IMG/VR virus record: IMGVR_UViG_3300021957_000098
Coordinates: 1 to 40,897 of that record
Length of the DNA: 40,897 nucleotides
From: a virus
Strand: one strand, 5' to 3'
The first letter of the stretch is position 1, and every line of letters starts with the position of its first letter. A program made the translations under genes and the position numbers. The notes beneath the pieces are model-generated. The model was not told the origin of the DNA, did not search any database, and was given only the letters and a program-made list of their open reading frames with translations. Positions 39,852 through 40,897 of this stretch are shown here, piece after piece.

Positions 39852-40130
39852 TTAGTGTGACCAATCATCTATATCATAAGATATTTTTGATCTTGCATCT
39901 TCGTAAAGCTTTTGGTAAGCTTTTCCTTTAAAGGCTTCTTGAAAGCTTCTGGGTGTAAAAAATTCACCATAAAATTCTATACCCTCTATTGCAACAGAAC
40001 TTTCTTCAATTTCCCACCAAATAGGAGATCTTGCAACACCATAGTCAGTCTTATGAGCAGTAGCGCTCAACGTTATATTTAATTCAACACAGTCTTCTTC
40101 AAGAGTGTAGTATACAGTTTTACTGTCCAT
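39852..40130 (-). CDS. Small acidic protein, unknown
   Basis: A 92-residue protein, MDSKTVYYTLEEDCVELNIT..., acidic, beta-rich then helical. The ATG at 40130 has AGGAG ahead. Phrase PIWWEIEESSVAIEGIEFYG. Unknown function. Confidence 0.6.
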   Translation of the reverse strand: MDSKTVYYTLEEDCVELNITLSATAHKTDYGVARSPIWWEIEESSVAIEGIEFYGEFFTPRSFQEAFKGKAYQKLYEDARSKISYDIDDWSH

Positions 40131-40140
40131 AATAATTCTC

Positions 40141-40530
40141 CTATTTTTCGTAGAACAAGTGATTCCCAACTTTACCAATATAATTCATGTTTTTAACCCA
40201 ATAGGGTTTTACATAGTCAGCATGATAATGAGTTGACTTAGTTCCAGGCAGTATTTTGTCGTTTTGAAGTATCTGAATAGCTGCTTTTTTTATTTGACTC
40301 CAAGCGACTTGATCAAGATAATTCATTCTAGTTGGATCATCATGTTTACCATCGTGAGTCCAACTAAATTGCTTTTTTTGCCAGACAACATCACAAACGC
40401 TGTCTGGGTAACTCTTACTAGCAACTCTATTAAGAGTTACTTCTGCAACTAATAACTGTCCTTCAAGAGGTTCATTACGAGCCTCAAAAAACATATTAAG
40501 TGCGAGACACATTGCTGCTGCTGTTAACAT
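40141..40530 (-). CDS. Cell wall hydrolase, SleB-type (endolysin)
   Basis: The 129-residue protein shows the Hydrolase_2/SleB pattern: ALNMFFEARNEPLEGQLLVA (with the catalytic Glu in FFEAR), EVTLNRVASKSYPDSVCDVV, KKQFSWTHDGK and STHYHADYVKPYWV. These enzymes cut peptidoglycan glycan strands and are frequent lysins in marine phages. The hydrophobic N-terminus (MLTAAAMCLALNMFF) could help export. It overlaps the possible holin gene upstream. Confidence 0.88.
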   Translation of the reverse strand: MLTAAAMCLALNMFFEARNEPLEGQLLVAEVTLNRVASKSYPDSVCDVVWQKKQFSWTHDGKHDDPTRMNYLDQVAWSQIKKAAIQILQNDKILPGTKSTHYHADYVKPYWVKNMNYIGKVGNHLFYEK

Positions 40531-40885
40531 TTTTATCTTCCTTCTTTTTATCTAAGTCGTCTTTTTTAGTGTTATACTTTTCTATCATACTACCCAATGC
40601 TAAATATATCTCTATAAAAAACATACCTAGCCATATAAAAGAATTAAAGTTTTCATCAAAACCATTAATTAAGTCAAGTATAAAAAAGTAAATAAAAGTA
40701 ATTACACCAATGTAACCAATAAATACTTTAGTACTTTTATCTTTTATTTCAAGACTTACTGACTTTTTTTTATTTTTATTTTTTACAAGGCTTTTGATTG
40801 TTGCTAGCAGCATTAATACGATAATTACACGTACTAACACGCCTAAGATTGTGTTTCCAACTATAAAGTAAATATACTCTGACAT
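40496..40885 (-). CDS. Membrane protein, possible holin
   Basis: The 129-residue protein has about three transmembrane segments (residues about 6-33, 53-73 and 82-100) and a charged, Lys/Asp-rich C-terminal tail. Its overlap with the SleB-type lysin gene suggests a holin or lysis regulator. No family match recognised. Confidence 0.6.
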   Translation of the reverse strand: MSEYIYFIVGNTILGVLVRVIIVLMLLATIKSLVKNKNKKKSVSLEIKDKSTKVFIGYIGVITFIYFFILDLINGFDENFNSFIWLGMFFIEIYLALGSMIEKYNTKKDDLDKKKEDKNVNSSSNVSRT

Positions 40886-40897
40886 GACAAGGCCCGT

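Noticed and set aside
1-40897. Complete genome with terminal repeats
   Set aside because: No matching ends were seen between the first and last bases, and portal, capsid and tape-measure genes are absent, so the window is partial.

Overview
This is part of the genome of a lytic, AT-rich tailed phage (Caudoviricetes). Every convincing gene lies on the minus strand, so transcription runs from the right end to the left end. The gene set (T7-type RNA polymerase and replication proteins, class II ribonucleotide reductase, PhoH, MazG, glutaredoxin, DUF1127, SleB-type lysin, short overlapping genes) points to a marine phage. The host is probably a Gram-negative bacterium, most likely an alphaproteobacterium, but the host is an inference. 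No integrase, portal or major capsid gene is present, and the tail-tip gene is cut by the left edge, so the genome continues beyond the window.

Reading with transcription: 40.9-38.8 kb holds a possible holin, a SleB endolysin, very small genes, a structured non-coding stretch, a small HTH protein and a UUCG-loop terminator. 38.8-36.6 kb is a single-subunit RNA polymerase. 36.4-25.9 kb is the replication block: ssDNA-binding protein, nucleoside deoxyribosyltransferase-like protein, GIY-YIG-like proteins, DUF3310 protein, family A DNA polymerase, MazG, 5'-3' exonuclease and primase-helicase, with many small unknown genes between. 25.4-21.4 kb holds class II ribonucleotide reductase, a DUF1289-like protein, DUF1127, glutaredoxin and tRNA-Arg(UCU). 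20.8-20.66 kb is a candidate structured RNA with a 21-bp closing helix and a pseudoknot. 20.4-17.0 kb is packaging (TerS-like, membrane proteins, TerL) among very basic proteins. 17.0-7.9 kb is virion and tail fibre. 7.6-5.8 kb is an auxiliary cassette of heme oxygenase, bilin reductase and PhoH. 5.7-0 kb is a lambda/GTA-like tail tip (NlpC/P60-like, two minor tail proteins, J-like host-specificity protein).

The main finding is the ho-pcyX pair. Heme oxygenase would open heme to biliverdin, and a PcyA-like reductase with the Glu-to-Asp change typical of the phage PcyX family would reduce it to phycoerythrobilin. This occurs in a phage with no photosynthesis genes in the window.

The phage polymerase appears to have its own promoters. 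A 17-20 bp minus-strand motif, TACCTGACGTTAAAGAACAA, is found at five intergenic or near-intergenic places plus one weaker copy. These sit ahead of ssb, the exonuclease, the DUF1289 cluster, the structured RNA and packaging genes, a structural gene and the tail tip. Together with three strong terminators they divide the genome into transcription units. The combination of T7-type replication and expression with a siphovirus-type tail tip is a mosaic architecture.
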